64,000 bases of DNA, taken from NCBI GenBank assembly GCA_029001845.1, contig JAREWP010000083.1, forward strand, positions 1 through 64,000, given 5' to 3'. This stretch comes from Candidatus Magnetocorallium paracelense. Its GTDB lineage: Bacteria; Nitrospirota; Thermodesulfovibrionia; Thermodesulfovibrionales; Magnetobacteriaceae. The notes under the pieces were generated by a model, which saw nothing but the letters and a program-made list of their open reading frames with translations, ran no database searches and was not told the DNA's origin. Positions 9,554 through 17,666 of this stretch are shown piece after piece. Each line of letters begins with the position of its first letter. Positions within the stretch are counted from its first letter, which is position 1. The position numbers and the translations under genes are program-made.

Positions 9554-10725
9554 TTACATAACCTGGGGTCTATTAAATCCTACAGGAATCTCTTTTAATC
9601 GATTTCTGCTTAGATCAAGAACGTTAATATTACGCAGTAAAGCAGAAGAAATATTTGAAAGTGGGTAGACAAGATGTCTCCTGATATCGTTTTCAATAAA
9701 ATTTTTAATTTTTTCTTTTGGCAATGAGAGCTCTTTACCGATTTTTTCTACTATATCTGTATTACGTCAGAATATATTGCAGTTAACTCCTGGCACCGTA
9801 ATAAAGTCGCTCTCAGTCTATGCAAATACATTTTGTTTTGGTAATCGAATTTTTCAGACCATCTTATCAGCTCTGACTCAATCGATAAGCACTCTTTTTC
9901 TTCAAACAGACTAAAGCGAATGTTTTTAATTGCAAGACTTAATGATCTAAACTTTAAATCCCATAAACTTGAAATGTCCGCCTCATCGACTATGCTTGAT
10001 AATTTAGACAGTAAGACAAAAAGATAATTTTCCAGACCAATATCGGTTAAAATGAGGTTTTGGGTATTGCTTTCTTTCTTTAAGACGTGCCTAAGGTCAG
10101 AAAGTGTGTATAGTAGTTTTAAGTAAGAATCATAACACTCTGTGAGATTATATTTTTCTTCAAGAAACAGATTAATTTTGTCTTGTGCTTCAATATTGAG
10201 GCTACTCCTTATCTTTATTAAGCGCTCTTCTATTGTTAATGCATTCAGGTAATCTTTTAACTCTCTGTGAAAGCGCTCAAACTGTTGAATAAAATCATCA
10301 GAAAGATTATGTTGTGAGGACATTATTTCCCCTAGTATTCTTTCTGATGTCTGGATATCCTCCGGGCCTATACAGCGGTGTGTTTTATTTTGAAGCTCAT
10401 GCTTTATTGTATTTTTAAGTTCATTTGGTATGTCATTTCTGTGAGCTATCTCTCTTATTAGACTTAAAGGATCTGGATTAAGAAAGGCATCGTCATATGA
10501 AGGAAGGGAAGGATATATTTTCCTTAAAATATAGTAATTGTCCGATGTTGTTAGATAGAATAGTTTGTCATGTATCTTTTGTGATAACTCCGAATGTACG
10601 CTTGGCCGAAAATGGTTGCCGTCCTCAACGCAAGTTACAGTACAGTTTTTTATCAAACTTAGATAAACTGCGAGCGAGATAAGTTTGTCATTCTCGTTTT
10701 TAGTTATCTCACCGTGACTCTTCAA
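9554..10725 (-). pseudogene. Frameshifted, truncated relic of a PEP-synthase-like (PPDK/GWD-related) protein
   Basis: A 324-codon frame (10725 to 9751, TTG start, no good ATG) stops at TAG 9751-9753. A second minus-strand frame continues directly, reading D-I-V-E-K-I-G-K-E-L-S then D-I-R-R-H-L-V-Y-P-L-S-N-I-S-S-A-L-L-R, and ends at TAA 9554-9556. The switch lies near 9755-9768, consistent with one indel. Blocks such as I-A-H-R-N-D-I-P, H-E-L-Q-N-K-T-H-R-x-x-G-P-E-D, L-E-N-Y-L-F-V-L-L-S and R-L-R-A-T-L resemble, from memory, the N-terminal region of bacterial PEP/pyruvate-binding dikinase-like proteins. The ATP-grasp and phosphohistidine domains that should follow are absent: the frame ends 50 bp from the convergent 1057-residue gene. 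AT-rich relative to its neighbours. Confidence 0.6.
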
Positions 10726-11002
10726 GCAATAAAAAATATATATTATGGTAGAGTAAATCTCAATAAAAACAGTAAGTTGGCTGTTAAGGTTGAGTCATGT
10801 GCATACCCCAAAAAAACAATTGTGACTTTTTTGTTGTGCACGATTAAACTTATAAGCGGATAAAAAGGAAGATTTCTGCTGGGACCATGATGTCATGGAG
10901 GGTATAAGTTTTATTAAAAGAAGCGAGCAAGGCACAGCTAATAGTAACATTCAGATATTACTTTTTTGATTTTCCAATGTATTTTGGGTTTTAACGGTGA
11001 AG

Positions 11003-11060
11003 TGAGATATCTGCTTCTTGACGTTGTATCTCAGTAGTGCTACAATAAATGACAAGGAGG
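11003..11060 (+). promoter_or_regulatory. Promoter, operator-like dyad and RBS of the toxin-antitoxin operon
   Basis: TTGACG (11018-11023) and TACAAT (11041-11046) are separated by 17 bp, a near-consensus sigma-70 promoter. The arms TGAGATA (11003-11009) and TATCTCA (11027-11033) form an inverted repeat that straddles the -35 box, a plausible autoregulatory site for the ribbon-helix-helix antitoxin. A strong AAGGAGG (11054-11060) follows within a few bases of the predicted start, so the leader would be very short. Confidence 0.6.
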
Positions 11061-11068
11061 GCTGGATT

Positions 11069-11326
11069 ATGGTAAAAAGTGCTATGATTAGAGCCAGGAT
11101 AGAGCCTGGTTTAAAGACAGAGGTGGAAATAATTTTTAAGGATTTAGGATTGTCCGTCAGTGAGGCTATTAACCTTTTCTACAATCAAGTTAGGCTCAGG
11201 AATGGTTTACCCTTTGAGGTAAGGATTCCGAATGAGACGACTTTGAATACTTTTGAGAAAACCGACGCCGGTAATGAGCTTAACACTTATAAAAGTGTAA
11301 GTGAGTTTTTTGAGAAATTGGATTAA
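11069..11326 (+). CDS. RelB/DinJ family antitoxin
   Basis: Starting at ATG 11069, 8 nt after AAGGAGG, this is an 85-residue RelB/DinJ-type antitoxin. The N-terminal ribbon-helix-helix reads I-R-A-R-I-E-P-G-L-K followed by D-L-G-L-S-V-S-E-A-I-N-L-F-Y-N-Q-V, the standard family layout, and then the G-L-P-F-E-V segment that leads into the toxin-binding tail. It should neutralise the YafQ-type toxin encoded next and repress the operon from the dyad upstream. A longer TTG-started frame from 11018 overlaps the promoter and is not credible. Its stop overlaps the toxin start (TAATG). Confidence 0.9.
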   Translation: MVKSAMIRARIEPGLKTEVEIIFKDLGLSVSEAINLFYNQVRLRNGLPFEVRIPNETTLNTFEKTDAGNELNTYKSVSEFFEKLD

Positions 11327-11595
11327 TGCTCAAACTTAAAACAACCAACCGCTTCGAAAAGGATATACGAAGAATGCTGAGTCGTGGCAAGAGTAAAAAC
11401 AAAATAATGACTTTGATGAACATGCTTGTTGCTGAGAAGCCCTTAGAAAAGAGATATAAAAATCATAAGTTAACTGGAGAGTATATGCATCGCCATGAAT
11501 GCCATATCGAACCGGATTGGTTGTTGATTTACAAAGTACAGGGAGGTGAAATAGTCTTTGAGAGAACAGGAACACATGCTGATTTATTTAGATAG
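11326..11595 (+). CDS. YafQ family mRNA interferase toxin
   Basis: An 89-residue RelE-superfamily toxin of the YafQ branch. Family landmarks are F-E-K-D-I near the N-terminus, Y-K-N-H-K-L-T-G, then E-C-H-I-E-P-D-W-L-L-I-Y-K and the C-terminal R-T-G-T-H-A-D-L-F. The histidines and Asp-Trp pair that form the ribosome-dependent mRNA cleavage site in E. coli YafQ are all present, so it looks active. It overlaps the antitoxin gene by one base, so translation is coupled. Full length for the family. Confidence 0.92.
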   Translation: MLKLKTTNRFEKDIRRMLSRGKSKNKIMTLMNMLVAEKPLEKRYKNHKLTGEYMHRHECHIEPDWLLIYKVQGGEIVFERTGTHADLFR

Positions 11596-11645
11596 TATGA
11601 TGTCGAATATATTTACTTGTTGTTTAAAAATATGGGTTAACATAA

Positions 11646-11668
11646 GGTTCAGGTTGCAAACCTGAACC
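11646..11668. terminator. Perfect 10-bp hairpin after the toxin-antitoxin pair
   Basis: GGTTCAGGTT and its exact complement flank a GCA loop. It lies 50 bp beyond the toxin stop and 108 bp beyond the 3' end of the convergent transporter gene. The nearest T-run is about 15 nt away, so it is not a classical intrinsic terminator; a bidirectional stop between convergent genes is possible. Confidence 0.35.
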
Positions 11669-11776
11669 AGAGCATGTAAGCTTTTTTTAAGGTAACGCTT
11701 TGATTTCTTATCTGATTGCTTTTGGGGGATCAGTTTATTGTTAAAATCCGCGTAAATCTGCGGCTGAAAAAGTACT

Positions 11777-12721
11777 TTAATAAATAGTATCAAAAAAAGT
11801 GACAAAGAGAGGAATGCTAATCAGAGAGAAGAGGAAGCCGGCGACTATAAACTGATTTACTATCGCCCTGTCGCCTCCATTTCTTTCGACCATTACAGGT
11901 ACTGCCACAATCGGGGGGACTGCCGACTGGATCAGAAGAATGAAGGCGATTTCTTTTACAGGGCGAACAAGTACTATAAAAGAGAGTACGATCATCGGGA
12001 ATATTATGTTTTTAATTGTTACGAATTTTACGATCTCCCATATGTGGAGCTTTCCCTTCTCCTGAAAATCGGTATATAGATTTCCGCCTATTATAAATAA
12101 CAATATCGGTACTGTTATCGCTCCTATACCGGTGAGCATGGATATAATAAAATCCGGTATATATTCGCCCGTTCCCGTTGTTCTGACTAAGACAGCCGTT
12201 ATCGTTGCGATAAGCGGGGCATTAATAAATCGTTTTAGTCTGAATCGTTTTATGTCTCCCTTAAAGAAGGCCGGAAAAGTGCAAAAAAAGAATCCCGGAT
12301 AAAACATCGTAAATATCAGCAGATAGAGGAGATAATCCGAATTGTAGCCAAAAATACCATTGATTATGGAAATTGGGAAAAATACTGCATTTTGGTAAAA
12401 GAGGCTCGCTGAAAATTCTCTCGGGTAATTTTTCTCGAAAATAAACACGGCCCCTAAGGAGAGCATCAGCATCAGAGCCGTATATCCGACCCACCAGAGA
12501 GGTATTGTCAATAGAGAAGTGTAGTGATAGGGACTCACTTCGTATGTGATGGTAACAAAGATGAGGCAGGGCAGGGCGATATCGGTTGCGAGAGGTGTCA
12601 ACGTTCCCAATGCTTTCCCGGGGACCACTTTCCTGCTGATAATCCAAAATCCGAGTATTCCCGTTCCTATCGTAGCGGCGACCGGTTCGAAGGCGTTAAT
12701 GAAAAGAGCTATATATGACAT
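11777..12721 (-). CDS. AEC (auxin efflux carrier) family transporter
   Basis: From ATG 12721 (M-S-Y-I-A-L-F) the protein has 314 residues and about ten hydrophobic segments, as in the AEC family of organic anion or malonate/malate-type permeases (PF03547). Landmarks are the T-P-L-A-T-D-I-A-L-P-C-L-I-F kink in the second helix of the first half, G-I-G-A-I-T-V-P-I-L-L-F-I-I-G-G in the second half, and Q-S-A-V-P-P-I-V-A-V-P-V-M near the C-terminus. The frame could be extended to 12784, but those 21 codons come from a heptanucleotide tandem repeat and encode N-R-Q-S-S-I-type peptide, so I reject them. Inner membrane; substrate unknown. Monocistronic. Confidence 0.88.
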   Translation of the reverse strand: MSYIALFINAFEPVAATIGTGILGFWIISRKVVPGKALGTLTPLATDIALPCLIFVTITYEVSPYHYTSLLTIPLWWVGYTALMLMLSLGAVFIFEKNYPREFSASLFYQNAVFFPISIINGIFGYNSDYLLYLLIFTMFYPGFFFCTFPAFFKGDIKRFRLKRFINAPLIATITAVLVRTTGTGEYIPDFIISMLTGIGAITVPILLFIIGGNLYTDFQEKGKLHIWEIVKFVTIKNIIFPMIVLSFIVLVRPVKEIAFILLIQSAVPPIVAVPVMVERNGGDRAIVNQFIVAGFLFSLISIPLFVTFFDTIY

Positions 12722-12723
12722 TT

Positions 12724-12776
12724 TTGATTGACGATTTTCGATTGACGATTGACGATTGACGATTGACGATTTATGG
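12724..12776. repeat. Heptanucleotide tandem repeat (CGATTGA)n
   Basis: Four full copies of CGATTGA run from 12739 to 12766 with partial and diverged units on both sides. A related diverged copy lies at 14737-14763 (GATTTTCGATTGATGATTT). Because 7 is not a multiple of 3, the repeat creates an open frame with a 7-residue peptide period that falsely extends the transporter gene. Confidence 0.85.
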
Positions 12777-12793
12777 ATTGTCAAATATTAACC

Positions 12794-12910
12794 CAAAAAC
12801 AGCAGCCTGCTATCAGCGGTCAGCTTTTAGCTTAGGAAAGTATTGATTTTTATGACAATAATCCTAAAAAAAGCATTTAGCTGATAGCTGATAGCTGACC
12901 GCTTTTTAAA
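12794..12910. repeat. Dispersed palindromic repeat, family A (copy lacking the core)
   Basis: Ends are AAAACAGCAG...CTATCAGCGGTCAGC and AAAGCATTTAGCTGATAGCTGA...GACCGC, with GGAAAGTATTGAT between. The other copies (17361-17507, 20991-21147, 59664-59818) carry an additional 40-60 bp core around AAGCTTCACCTTACGGGTGAAT, which is missing here. The 215-bp spacer around it has no gene. Confidence 0.75.
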
Positions 12911-12995
12911 GGATTAATTGCAGATGCTTCCGGTTTTTTTAGCGCTTCTGTGTTTTGCAATCCAAGATCGACAAAAAATTGTCAATACAGGTTCC

Positions 12996-13853
12996 CTATG
13001 GGAGTATGCTTTTTACAATCATAACAGGGCACTGAGAGAGGGCGACTACTCTTTCGGCGACGCTGCCCATTAAAAACTTTGTAAGGCCCGTTCTTCCGTG
13101 GGTGCCCATCATTATTAAGCTTACCTTCATCATGCCTGCCGTTCTGATAATCTCTTCATAAGGCGATCCCACTGCAGCAATTGTCTCCATCTTAAGTTCC
13201 TCTTTTTCTGCGTTGATCTTTACTCTCTTCAGTACCTCTTCGGCATTGTAAAGTCCGCTTTGCGACGAGGCTACAGAGATGGCTGTCAGGCTTTTTACGA
13301 CAGGGCACCTTTTGCCGGCGCTTATGATTTCATGTTCCGCTTCTTTACTGAATTTCGAGCCGTCTGTGGCAAGAAGCAGATGTTCGCCCGTTATCTCGCT
13401 TTCCTTAGGAACAATTAGAATTTTGCACGGCGCAAGGGCGATTACTTTAGCTGTGGTACTCCCCATAAAGAGTTTTGATAAACCGGTGCGGCCGTGTTTG
13501 CCCATTATGATCATATCTGCTTTTAGTCTATATGCTTCGTCAATGATGGCTTCATAGGGATAGAGTGATCTCCTTAAAATTGTATTACATTCGGTATTCA
13601 CTTCTGCTCCCATCTCTCTTATCTTTGAGAAATGATCTTCGGCAGCCCGTTCCATCTCCTCGATATATTTGAGATCTACTGTTGCAAGTTCAGGGTTGTA
13701 TTCAAGTACTTTTAGTACAGTAAGCGCCGTATTGCAGGCCCCGGCCAGGGCCAATCCCTCCTTTATTGCACTGTAGCTGTATTCGGACCCGTCAGTGGCG
13801 AGGATGATGGATTTTGACTCTCCCAACAGGTTCATTTTATATTTATTATCCAT
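12996..13853 (-). CDS. Universal stress protein with two UspA domains
   Basis: A 285-residue tandem UspA protein. Each half (about 12-148 and 155-284) starts with a beta strand ending I-L-A-T-D-G-S or L-L-A-T-D-G-S and ends with the ATP-binding signature: G-K-H-G-R-T-G-L-S-K-L-F-M-G-S in the first and G-T-H-G-R-T-G-L-T-K-F-L-M-G-S in the second. Both match the G-x2-G-x9-G-S/T pattern of ATP-binding Usps. GGAGG (13864-13868) fits ATG 13853, although a TTG one codon upstream is also possible. Cytoplasmic; acts in stress survival. Monocistronic, with the upstream 200 bp carrying no gene. Confidence 0.93.
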   Translation of the reverse strand: MDNKYKMNLLGESKSIILATDGSEYSYSAIKEGLALAGACNTALTVLKVLEYNPELATVDLKYIEEMERAAEDHFSKIREMGAEVNTECNTILRRSLYPYEAIIDEAYRLKADMIIMGKHGRTGLSKLFMGSTTAKVIALAPCKILIVPKESEITGEHLLLATDGSKFSKEAEHEIISAGKRCPVVKSLTAISVASSQSGLYNAEEVLKRVKINAEKEELKMETIAAVGSPYEEIIRTAGMMKVSLIMMGTHGRTGLTKFLMGSVAERVVALSQCPVMIVKSILP

Positions 13854-14114
13854 CAAACTAAAACCTCCGTTATTTTTTCCTCATTTGTTTTCTCTGTTAT
13901 TGACACTTCTAATTTTTTTTTTTTAAGATAGTTTTCCGTCTGCTCAGAGAGGGGGCCGAAATCCGAAGACTTTTAGATTTTAGTTTTTGTATCGACAGAA
14001 TAACTGGTCGATTAACGGAAAAAGCCTTTTGAGACGTCAGCCCATATACTTTAGAAAACCATGCCATGCAAATCCAAAATAATACAGTATAACGTAAATT
14101 ATCGTTTATTCTCC

Positions 14115-14726
14115 ATGAATTTTAGGAAAAATAACCTGATTCACCTATTGCTCGGCTTTTTAATTCTTCTTAATACCTCATGTACTTTTAAAAGTCACGG
14201 AGAAACGAAGTTGTCAATAAAATCGCCGGGAGACGCCAACGTTTTGCTACGATCCGTCCCTGCGAATTTATCTGAAAGTGATATTGAGAGGATTGTGAAA
14301 AAGTATGATTTTTTCGATAAAGTCAAAAATAAAAACGGTGATTTTAAAAACGATCTGGTCGACAATAACAATGGTACAATTACAGACAGGTCAACCGGTC
14401 TTATGTGGCAGAAAGCAGGAACTGACTGGTTTCTAAGACATTATGAGGCACTTGAGTATATTGACTCCCTGAATAACGGAAGGTTTGCAGGTTATAATAA
14501 CTGGCGTCTTCCGACCCTTGAGGAACTGCTTTCTCTTCTTGAGAATAAAGAATGGATCAGCCTCTACCTGGATGGTGTATTTGACAGGCTTGTGAACAAG
14601 TGTCGCAGTGCCGATACAAGAGGCAATGGTTTTTACTGGTATGTGAATTTCGATCATGGCAGCATAGAGGCCGGCGGAGCTTATAGCGGGTATAATGTAA
14701 AAGCAGTAAGAAGTGTAACGAATTAA
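14115..14726 (+). CDS. DUF1566 (Lcl C-terminal) domain lipoprotein or exported protein
   Basis: Taking ATG 14115, the protein starts with M-N-F-R-K-N-N, a hydrophobic stretch and L-N-T-S-C, an imperfect lipobox that suggests an exported lipoprotein. The mature part carries the DUF1566 repeat: V-D-N-N-N-G-T-I-T-D-R-S-T-G-L-M-W-Q-K, then A-L-E-Y-I-D-S-L-N-N, G-Y-N-N-W-R-L-P-T-L-E-E-L-L-S-L, and the closing Y-S-G-Y-N-V-K-A-V-R. DUF1566 is a carbohydrate-binding-lectin-like fold of unknown function, common in Deltaproteobacteria. An ATG at 14061 is in frame but would bury the signal peptide. 203 residues; single gene. Confidence 0.82.
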   Translation: MNFRKNNLIHLLLGFLILLNTSCTFKSHGETKLSIKSPGDANVLLRSVPANLSESDIERIVKKYDFFDKVKNKNGDFKNDLVDNNNGTITDRSTGLMWQKAGTDWFLRHYEALEYIDSLNNGRFAGYNNWRLPTLEELLSLLENKEWISLYLDGVFDRLVNKCRSADTRGNGFYWYVNFDHGSIEAGGAYSGYNVKAVRSVTN

Positions 14727-15082
14727 CTGTAGATACGATTGATGATTTTCGATTGATGATTTCTTGCCGGTGTCAAATTAAAGTCCCGACTCATCTTTTC
14801 TTCTAAAGCAACTACTTGCATGCATGGAGTCAGGTGTTCTGAAATTGCAGTAGTGTCTTTTTCTTCTTCATGCTCCTTTCCGAGTATTGGTCAGATGATT
14901 TCTTTTGTGTGTACTTCTTGAAAATCTTTATCCTTCCTTTTCTCTGCCTGAACAGCATGTGATTTATTTGATGGAATCCTCCCTGAAAATGTGCTTTGTT
15001 ATTGACACCGGCACAAACTTTCTGTATAATTGATGCCTGTCTTAATCGGGTAAACATAATTAAACTAAAAAATAAATAATAA

Positions 15083-15099
15083 TGTCATCAGTGATGACA
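15083..15099. promoter_or_regulatory. 17-bp perfect dyad in the 612-bp spacer before the AAA ATPase gene
   Basis: TGTCATCA-G-TGATGACA is a perfect palindrome of operator size in the AT-rich spacer between 14727 and 15344. A further TGTCATAA-like half-site follows around 15146. I see no gene in this spacer: the 75-codon minus-strand frame at 14830-15057 lacks any recognisable domain. The site may serve the ATPase gene 250 bp downstream, but the distance makes this uncertain. Confidence 0.35.
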
Positions 15100-15344
15100 T
15101 AACAAGTTTACTTTTGTTGAAAATATTGTATCAAAAGTGAGTTTGTCATAATTCGTCATAAGCATGAATGTACACGTATAAAGTGTGTATTGTTTTTTGG
15201 CAGCTTTAGTTTGCCGGTTCTGGAGGTTTTTGTCCTCCCTCTCATTTTTGCTTTGGACATTATTATGCACTCATAGCAATGTATAGTAATGTGCCTTGAT
15301 TTTTGATGAAAGAGCTTTATTAGAGAAAATCCGAAGCCTTGGTT

Positions 15345-16652
15345 ATGAATATTGTTCGCGATATTATTAAAAAGATCGGTAAGAAAATAAAGACTTCGAA
15401 AGTTATATTGATTGTAGGCCAGGACAGGAGCGGTAAAAGCGAATTGCTGAATGACTTGCGTTTGTATTTGCTTAAAAAAATGAATATAAATGAAAAGGCT
15501 GTGTATACCCTCTCTTTTGAAAACAGTGCTGCTCTTGATGACTATGAGCAGGACCCGTCAGGGTTTGTCGAAAAGTATGTGTTAATGAAGGGGCGGCAGA
15601 ATAGGCTCTACCTGATCTTCGACGATTATCAGTTTGTTGAAAAGGGATTCGAAAAGTTGCAAGTTATATGCCGTAGTTTTCCTGATGTTCAATTGATAGT
15701 GGCCACTACTGTATTAACTCAAAGCGAAAGTGAATCTTCTTTTATGAGAAAAAGAGGCGTTGCCTCTTATTTTCTAATGCCTTTTAGCTTTGGAGAGTGC
15801 CTCAAAGCCAAATCAAAGGGGTTAAGCGATATATTTGATCATTATAACAAGTTTCTTACCGGTTTAATTTGCAATGGGAAGGAATTCAGGATTTTCAGGA
15901 GACAGGATGTTCATTGTGTTGATTATCACAAGAGATACGAGGAATATTGTATATGGGGAGGGTTTCCGGAAGTTGTGCTGGCCGGCAATACAGATAATCG
16001 CAAAAAAATGCTCAGGGGTATTTATAAAGAGTATTTGGCGAGAACGGCTTTGCCGTTGATAAGGTCGGTAGATGAGAGAGCTCTTTTTTCTCTTACTCAT
16101 CTCTTCTCAAAAGAGATTAACGGCTCTCTGGTTTATCGTAATGCATGCAGAATAACAGGTCATGATTTTAGAAAAGTAAAGAGCATTATAGAGGTTTTGT
16201 GTGACTCGGTTTTTTGTTTCAGAGCGCTGCCTGTGTTTCAGGACAGAATTAAAGAGATTACAAAAAATCCGAAGATTTTTTTATCCGACCTTGGGATAAG
16301 AAATTTTTTGATAGATAATTTCAGAAGCTTTTCCACCCGTAAAGACGAGGTCAATATTATTAAAAATGGTGTTTTTCTCAATCTCCTGCATATGTGTTCC
16401 GATATTGCCGAAATAAAGTGCTGGAGAACAAAGGCCGGCGGCAGTGTTGATTTTGTTGTTCAGCGAGGGAATAAGCTTATTCCGATAGATGTTAAAAACG
16501 AGTGGTTTATTTCAGAGAAGATATCGAGAAGTCTGAGGAGTTTTATTGAGGATTATTCTCCTTCAACTGCTCTTGTTTTAACCAGAGATTATCACGGATA
16601 CATGACTGTCAAAGATACAAAGGTCATTTTTATTCCGCTGTATTATGTGTAA
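15345..16652 (+). CDS. AAA_14/DUF4143 family ATPase
   Basis: A 435-residue protein of the AAA_14-DUF4143 family (archaeal-type ATPase fused to a PD-(D/E)XK-like domain). The ATPase part has Walker A G-Q-D-R-S-G-K-S-E near residue 25 and Walker B L-Y-L-I-F-D-D-Y. The linker has the family motif Y-E-E-Y-C-I-W-G-G-F-P-E-V-V. The C-terminal DUF4143 has K-I-F-L-S-D-L-G-I-R-N-F, K-N-G-V-F-L-N-L-L and W-R-T-K-A-G-G-S-V-D-F-V-V followed by P-I-D-V-K, the nuclease-fold acids and lysine. ATG 15345 is preferred over TTG 15339. Role unknown. It converges on the SdhD/SdhC-like pair, in the place where sdhA and sdhB might be expected. Confidence 0.88.
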   Translation: MNIVRDIIKKIGKKIKTSKVILIVGQDRSGKSELLNDLRLYLLKKMNINEKAVYTLSFENSAALDDYEQDPSGFVEKYVLMKGRQNRLYLIFDDYQFVEKGFEKLQVICRSFPDVQLIVATTVLTQSESESSFMRKRGVASYFLMPFSFGECLKAKSKGLSDIFDHYNKFLTGLICNGKEFRIFRRQDVHCVDYHKRYEEYCIWGGFPEVVLAGNTDNRKKMLRGIYKEYLARTALPLIRSVDERALFSLTHLFSKEINGSLVYRNACRITGHDFRKVKSIIEVLCDSVFCFRALPVFQDRIKEITKNPKIFLSDLGIRNFLIDNFRSFSTRKDEVNIIKNGVFLNLLHMCSDIAEIKCWRTKAGGSVDFVVQRGNKLIPIDVKNEWFISEKISRSLRSFIEDYSPSTALVLTRDYHGYMTVKDTKVIFIPLYYV

Positions 16653-16704
16653 GGTGAGATATTCTTCAGTATTATAGAGATTTGAGATAATCCGTTTGAA
16701 TTGC

Positions 16705-16959
16705 TTATGGTCGGAGAAATCCGGCGAAAAGTGTTATTACCGTTAATAGTAATATCGTTACGTCAGTTAGTTTCAAAAGAGTTTTTTTCCTGATATAGTC
16801 GTGCAGCAGTATTCTTATACCGTTGTGTGCGTGCAGTACAGCAGTAATAATCAGGGTGTAACGTAACATGCTGTCAGACGATTCTCCAATAAAGAGGTGT
16901 ATCGGAATTAAGAACATTAGAATCGGTCCTGATATTTTCTGAAAAAGCCATCCTGCCAT
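16705..16959 (-). CDS. sdhD: Succinate dehydrogenase/fumarate reductase membrane anchor, SdhD-like
   Basis: An 84-residue protein with three hydrophobic helices. The heme-ligand type histidine sits in I-P-I-H-L-F in helix 1, and helix 2 has L-H-A-H-N-G-I-R-I-L-L-H-D-Y, the H-x-x-x-G-x-R motif of SdhD-type anchors. It should anchor a succinate dehydrogenase or fumarate reductase to the inner membrane and carry the quinone site. Slightly short for the family. It follows the SdhC-like gene by 98 nt. No flavoprotein or iron-sulfur subunit gene is adjacent on either side, so either those subunits are encoded elsewhere or the operon has been broken. Confidence 0.75.
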   Translation of the reverse strand: MAGWLFQKISGPILMFLIPIHLFIGESSDSMLRYTLIITAVLHAHNGIRILLHDYIRKKTLLKLTDVTILLLTVITLFAGFLRP

Positions 16960-17057
16960 TTTTTATTATTCTTTGTTTTTATGCCATTCCATGGGTTAGT
17001 TAACTTATTCTTTAAGTTTTACAACTTTTTTCTGACTCGATCCTTAAAATTCGAATG

Positions 17058-17357
17058 TTAAACCCATTGTAAGGATAGTGCAAAAAGCGCTATCCCGGTT
17101 ATGGTAAGTCCAAAAAAAAGCTTTTTGTGACTCTTCGAAAACCAGCCCATCTCTATTATTATGATTCTGACACCGTTAACCAGGTGGATTATTAACAGAG
17201 CCAATAACACTGTTTTTGTTATTGTCCCTGTGATATATCCCATCATAACAGGACTGTTTGTGGAAAAGAGATGGATTATCAGAAAGAGGTAGAGTGCAAC
17301 CCCTGTCATCCTTAAAAGCAGCCAACCCATTGCTCCTGTTTTTAATTTATAATTCAT
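17058..17357 (-). CDS. sdhC: Succinate dehydrogenase cytochrome b-type anchor, SdhC-like
   Basis: Taking ATG 17357 (M-N-Y-K-L-K-T-G-A), 99 residues with three transmembrane helices. Helix 1 has R-M-T-G-V-A-L-Y-L-F-L-I-I-H-L-F and helix 2 has L-L-I-I-H-L-V-N-G-V-R-I-I-I-I-E, matching the R-x-T-G and H-x-x-x-G-x-R signatures of SdhC anchors. The five codons upstream to 17372 come from the terminal repeat of family A and are not real coding sequence. Pairs with the SdhD-like gene downstream. The gene's own promoter must lie in or beyond the repeat at 17361-17507. Confidence 0.75.
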   Translation of the reverse strand: MNYKLKTGAMGWLLLRMTGVALYLFLIIHLFSTNSPVMMGYITGTITKTVLLALLIIHLVNGVRIIIIEMGWFSKSHKKLFFGLTITGIALFALSLQWV

Positions 17358-17360
17358 TCT

Positions 17361-17507
17361 AAAAAAAAGCATTTAGCAGTCAGCCATCAACTTTTAAATT
17401 GCAACACTTTATGTTTCAAAGCACCTTCGCTCGTAAGGTGAAGCTTATTATTGGCATCACATCAATACTTTCCATGGCTGAAGGCTGACCGCTGACTGCT
17501 GTTTTAG
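17361..17507. repeat. Dispersed palindromic repeat, family A (full copy)
   Basis: Begins AAAAAGCATTTAGCAGTCAG and ends GACCGCTGACTGCTGTTTTA, with the core TTGCAACACTTTATGTTTC, a short hairpin CCTTCGCTCGTAAGG next to GTGAAGCTTATTATTGGCAT, and ATCAATACTTTCC. The same order of blocks recurs at 59664-59818 and inverted at 20991-21147. It directly abuts the SdhC-like start. The rest of the spacer to 17666 holds no gene. Confidence 0.85.
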
Positions 17508-17666
17508 TTCATAAGTATATTATTTTAAAAGGGCAGTCAGTTCTCAGCGAAGAGCCTACAGTCGGATAAAATCATGGCATTATGCTAAAATAAAGCATAG
17601 AGAATGCTTATGACTATTATATTATAAATGCAAAGAATTTGTAACAGTTTTTCGGAGTAAGCATAT

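Noticed and set aside
12722-12784. N-terminal extension of the AEC transporter (21 codons)
   Set aside because: Encoded by the heptanucleotide tandem repeat, which yields the known N-R-Q-S-S-I false extension. The ATG at 12721 fits the family start.
14830-15057. 75-codon minus-strand frame in the spacer before the AAA ATPase gene
   Set aside because: Basic, low-complexity protein with no recognisable domain, no convincing RBS, and no conserved neighbour. It might be a transposase remnant, but I could not support that.
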